Assembly: GCA_021836665.1 (NCBI GenBank)
Contig: JAKBHQ010000444.1
Location: forward strand, 1 to 9,135
DNA length: 9,135 nt
Source: Thermoplasmata archaeon
GTDB lineage: Bacteria; Actinomycetota; Acidimicrobiia; Acidimicrobiales; Acidimicrobiaceae
Direction of reading: 5' to 3'
Part shown: one piece after another, positions 6,919 through 9,135 of the stretch
Layout of the letters: each line of letters begins with the position of its first letter
Numbering within the stretch: the first letter of the stretch is position 1
Translations under genes and position numbers: made by a program
The notes under the pieces: model-generated
Told to the model about the DNA's origin: nothing
Database searches by the model: none
Seen by the model: only the letters and a program-made list of their open reading frames with translations

Positions 6919-7221
6919 CCAGTCGGAGTGATCTAGGCTGGCTCGTATTATTTTCCCTTTTCCTCCATAAATTTTTCCGCCTCAAGCAGTTAGGGCTTAC
7001 AGAGTTGCTCAGATTGGAAAGTTTATCGCTTATATCAAAGCCACACAGACCATGGGGATAACATACATTGCGCACCCTTCTGACATGGGCTTATTCCGGT
7101 AAAGTAAAAGCCGATCAAACTAGTCAACTACAGTGAAATTAGAGAAAACTCTTTTTATTGTCGGAGGACTAAAGAGTCAAATTGTTGAAATTCTATTGAT
7201 ATTTCTCACTAGGTGAATATT

Positions 7222-7237
7222 TCCCTATCGATAGGGA
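7222..7237. promoter_or_regulatory. Perfect 16-bp palindrome, candidate operator
   Basis: TCCCTATCGATAGGGA is exactly self-complementary, about 110 bp upstream of hypA. Its continuous symmetry without a loop favours a dimeric protein's binding site over a terminator, although a short T-run (7239-7242) follows. The cognate regulator is unknown. Confidence 0.45.
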
Positions 7238-7269
7238 CTTTTGCCCCTTACTTTCCGATATCCTCATAC

Positions 7270-7322
7270 CTGAGACTGCTTCGAGGTGAGCCGCCAGGGG
7301 ACGGCTGTTCATCAAGTCTCAG
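7270..7322 (+). promoter_or_regulatory. Two-stem structure in the hypA leader
   Basis: An outer 8-bp perfect stem CTGAGACT (7270-7277) / AGTCTCAG (7315-7322) encloses an inner 5-bp stem AGCCG (7289-7293) / CGGCT (7302-7306). The structure ends 7 nt before the G-rich SD region of hypA. It may be a regulatory leader, but I recognise no known riboswitch class. Confidence 0.4.
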
Positions 7323-7345
7323 AAACCTTGGGGGAAAGGAAATTC

Positions 7346-7690
7346 ATGCACGAGCATGGAATAGCGGAGGAGCTCGCCGCGGCGGTGAAACGCGCTATTT
7401 CTGGTCATGAGGGCCATCGTGTAGTCCGTATTGTTGTTGAGGCCGGGGCTGGCGCCCTTGAACGCGAAAGTCTTGATATGGCTTTCGCTCATGCTAGCGA
7501 AGGTACCAACTTTGCTAATGCGGAGTTGGTTGTCGAGAGTGCCGAGCGAATGTATCACTGTTTAGACTGCGGGATCGACTTCAGCAATGCCGACTCTCCA
7601 AATGGGATCTGTCCAAGCTGCAAAAGTAGCGAAACCATATCAGCCCCTAACCACGAAATAACACTCAAATCAGTAGAAATTGAGGACTAA
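7346..7690 (+). CDS. hypA: Hydrogenase nickel-insertion protein HypA
   Basis: HypA is a cytoplasmic nickel metallochaperone. With HypB it delivers Ni to the hydrogenase large subunit after the Fe(CN)2CO centre is in place. The 114-aa product begins MHEHGIA; His2 and Glu3 with the free N-terminus form the nickel site in this family. The structural zinc site is C72-x2-C75 and C89-x2-C92 (CLDCG ... CPSCK). LERESLDMAFAHASEGT (38-54) and AELVVE (59-64) are typical family stretches, and the length is normal. Start: the ATG at 7346 has GGAAAGGA ending 5 nt upstream. In-frame extension to 7286 would bury the MHE motif, which must be N-terminal. The hydrogenase small subunit follows after only 2 nt, so the genes are co-transcribed. 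Having hypA first, before the structural genes, is less common than hyp genes placed downstream. Confidence 0.95.
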   Translation: MHEHGIAEELAAAVKRAISGHEGHRVVRIVVEAGAGALERESLDMAFAHASEGTNFANAELVVESAERMYHCLDCGIDFSNADSPNGICPSCKSSETISAPNHEITLKSVEIED

Positions 7691-7692
7691 AC

Positions 7693-8982
7693 ATGGATTT
7701 GGATCGGCGTTCATTGTTCAGCGGTGCCTTGCGGCATCGAGGGTCGCAGCAGAGCGATTCTGAACAGCTCGCACTGAAACAGAAGTATCAGGCGAGGCTC
7801 AAAGAGGTAGAGGCAATGGAGCCACTAAGTGGACTTTCGCTACCAGCACTACTCGTAGAGCATCGACTTAGCCGCCGCAACTTTATGATGTGGGCTTCGG
7901 CGATGACCGCAGCTCTGATGCTGCCGCCCATGTTCGAGAAGCAAGTTGCAGAGGCAGCATCGCTGCTGAACCGCGTTCCGGTAATCTGGATTGAAGGCCA
8001 AGACTGCGCCGGAAACTCAGAAGCTTTCATTCGATCGGCGGGGCCGACGGTCGAGGAACTGCTATTTCAGACGATATCCCTTGAGTACCACGAGACACTT
8101 ATGGCGGCCGCCGGTTTTCAAAGTGAGCTTCGCAAGCAGACTGCAGCCCAGATGTATAAGGGTAAGTATGTGCTGGTAGTAGAGGGAGCGATTCCTCAGG
8201 GCGAAAGTGGAGCCTACTGCACCATTGGTGCTGCGGGCCAGACGTTTTACGAGGAAGTCCAGCAGCTATCTGCGGGAGCTGCGCTCGTAATAGGCGCCGG
8301 AGCTTGTGCATATTACGGAGGGATTCCAAAGGCTTATCCGAATCCGACAAATGCCGTCGGGGTCTCTTCGGTCGTCAGCGGCACGCCGGTTATAAACATT
8401 CCCGCCTGCCCTATGAACCCGATTAACTTCGTGGGAACACTGATCCATTACATTTTGACCGGTGCCGCACCCGCCCTCGACTCAACCGGTAGACCGATTT
8501 GGGCGTTTGGGAATTTGATCCACAACAACTGCGAACGACGTGCGCACTTTGACGCTGGCGAATATGTTCAGCAGTGGGGGGATTTGGGTGCGCAAAATAA
8601 CTTCTGCCTCTACAAGATGGGCTGCAAGGGGCCATTCACCTACAACAATTGCTCAATTGTTAGGTATAACGAAGGTACAAACTGGCCGATAGGTGTCGGC
8701 CACGGTTGTATCGGCTGTTCGCAACCGGAGTTCTGGGATACCCTCGCCTATGAGCGTCCCATGATAGATGCAAATATTCATGCACCGGGAATTGCCGGGC
8801 TCGGTGTCGAGGCAGGCGCTGACAAGTTTGGTCTTGGTCTATTGGCGGTTGTTGGGGTGGGAATTGTCGCTCACGCTATCGCCTCAGCCGCTGGTGGCAG
8901 GGAGAAGGTCCCGGCCACGGTATCTAGTTCAAATACTGACGCCCCATCGGGCGGTACTACAGAAAAGAAGGAGGGGGAATGA
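7693..8982 (+). CDS. hyaA: [NiFe]-hydrogenase small subunit, group 1 uptake type, Tat-exported
   Basis: The electron-transfer subunit carries three Fe-S clusters from the NiFe site to a membrane partner. Residues 60-65 (SRRNFM) are the twin-arginine motif, followed by a hydrophobic stretch and likely cleavage near VAEAAS (85-90). Distal [4Fe-4S] ligands are H277, C280, C305 and C311. Medial [3Fe-4S] ligands are C320, C339 and C342, with P332 where a fourth cysteine would sit. Proximal ligands are C105, C205 and C239, but the usual fourth, the second Cys of CxxC, is N108 (CAGN). The extra cysteines of O2-tolerant [4Fe-3S] enzymes are replaced by G107 and G210. A hydrophobic helix (about 379-400) and a polar tail end the 429-aa protein, the usual membrane anchor next to cytochrome b. 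The first 59 residues, before the Tat motif, are unusually long. Start: ATG with GAGG 8 nt upstream, inside the end of hypA. The symbol denotes family role only; the subgroup is not assigned. Confidence 0.95.
   Translation: MDLDRRSLFSGALRHRGSQQSDSEQLALKQKYQARLKEVEAMEPLSGLSLPALLVEHRLSRRNFMMWASAMTAALMLPPMFEKQVAEAASLLNRVPVIWIEGQDCAGNSEAFIRSAGPTVEELLFQTISLEYHETLMAAAGFQSELRKQTAAQMYKGKYVLVVEGAIPQGESGAYCTIGAAGQTFYEEVQQLSAGAALVIGAGACAYYGGIPKAYPNPTNAVGVSSVVSGTPVINIPACPMNPINFVGTLIHYILTGAAPALDSTGRPIWAFGNLIHNNCERRAHFDAGEYVQQWGDLGAQNNFCLYKMGCKGPFTYNNCSIVRYNEGTNWPIGVGHGCIGCSQPEFWDTLAYERPMIDANIHAPGIAGLGVEAGADKFGLGLLAVVGVGIVAHAIASAAGGREKVPATVSSSNTDAPSGGTTEKKEGE
8970..8977 (+). promoter_or_regulatory. Strong SD for the hydrogenase large subunit inside the small-subunit gene
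   Basis: GGAGGGGG lies just before the ATG at 8979, which overlaps the small subunit's stop in an ATGA arrangement. This supports translational coupling and fixes the large-subunit start. Confidence 0.75.
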
Positions 8983-9135
8983 CCTCGCATATCGTTGTCG
9001 ACCCGATTACGCGAATCGAGGGACACCTTAGGATCGAGGCGGTGCTTGATGATAACAACGTCATCACGAGTGCTTATTCATCTGGAACAATGTTCCGCGG
9101 GGTCGAGTTAATCCTGAAAAATCGTGATCCCCGAG
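8979..9135 (+). CDS. hyaB: [NiFe]-hydrogenase large subunit (partial, N-terminal 52 codons)
   Basis: The catalytic subunit, which would hold the NiFe(CN)2CO site, is cut by the right edge. The visible N-terminus has the group 1 signature [15 protein letters not shown] (6-20), including the conserved Glu before Gly-His, then [19 protein letters not shown] (34-52), which leads into the first RxCxxC motif in relatives. That motif lies beyond the window. The GTMFRG.E.IL..RDPR block matches membrane-bound uptake enzymes such as E. coli HyaB better than cytosolic types. The start ATG overlaps the small-subunit TGA by 4 nt with a strong SD, so the two subunits are coupled for stoichiometric synthesis. 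Confidence 0.95.
   Translation, partial: MTSHIVVDPITRIEGHLRIEAVLDDNNVITSAYSSGTMFRGVELILKNRDPR

Larger units (their letters stand above)
6919..7345. promoter_or_regulatory. Divergent regulatory region and hydrogenase operon leader
   Basis: This 427-bp, comparatively A+T-rich gap lies between the GT-C-like gene (minus) and hypA (plus). Structures seen are the inverted repeat ACTCTTT (7148-7154) with AAAGAGT (7171-7177), the dyad TCAC-TAG-GTGA (7206-7216), a perfect 16-bp palindrome (7222-7237) and a two-stem structure (7270-7322). I could not assign a confident promoter for either gene. No frame in it looks coding. Confidence 0.5.

Noticed and set aside
7141..7156. AGAG-AAAA-CTCT followed by T residues as a terminator
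   Set aside because: A 4-bp A/T-containing stem is too weak, and no gene ends just before it on the plus strand.
7286..7345. A longer HypA starting 20 codons upstream
   Set aside because: The family requires MHE at the N-terminus for nickel binding, and the ATG at 7346 has a good SD.

Overview
The window reads as chromosomal DNA of an actinobacterium with only moderate G+C (roughly half, judged by eye). Supporting signs are a fatty acyl-CoA reductase fused to a HAD-IB domain, a small membrane protein ending in the basic KRYTPP-type tail common in actinobacteria, GTG and TTG starts, and several genes without a Shine-Dalgarno (SD) sequence. A moderate-G+C member of the Acidimicrobiia would fit, but that placement is inference.

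Layout. (1) Positions 1-1651, minus strand: the N-terminal 550 codons of a fatty acyl-CoA reductase whose HAD-IB domain is just beginning where the window cuts it. (2) 1727-2200, minus strand: a small membrane protein of unknown function upstream of the reductase. (3) 2201-3563: a long non-coding stretch holding an 11-bp tandem repeat, a tRNA-Val(CAC) and a 121-bp segment bounded by 11-bp inverted repeats. (4) 3564-5506: a divergent pair, a DHA2-type MFS exporter (minus) and an HxlR-family regulator (plus), sharing a very short promoter region. (5) 5507-5685: a convergent gap filled with 13-bp tandem repeats. (6) 5686-6918, minus strand: a polytopic GT-C-like membrane protein. (7) 6919-7345: a regulatory region with a perfect 16-bp palindrome and a two-stem leader structure. 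(8) 7346-9135, plus strand: the start of a [NiFe]-hydrogenase operon, hypA, then the small subunit, then the large subunit (cut by the right edge).

The hydrogenase operon is the most interesting part. HypA delivers nickel to the large subunit. The folded, cofactor-loaded dimer should leave by the Tat pathway and anchor through the small subunit's C-terminal helix as a membrane-bound, H2-oxidising group 1 enzyme. The small subunit carries every expected distal and medial Fe-S ligand, but at the proximal cluster the second cysteine of the usual CxxC is an asparagine (C105-A-G-N108). Both extra cysteines of the O2-tolerant [4Fe-3S] type are glycine. It also has an unusually long N-terminal extension before the twin-arginine motif.

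The exporter and HxlR regulator look like a self-contained, locally controlled efflux module. The reductase points to fatty alcohol or wax-type lipid metabolism. I see no link between these modules beyond adjacency, and no integrase, transposase gene, CRISPR array or phage gene.
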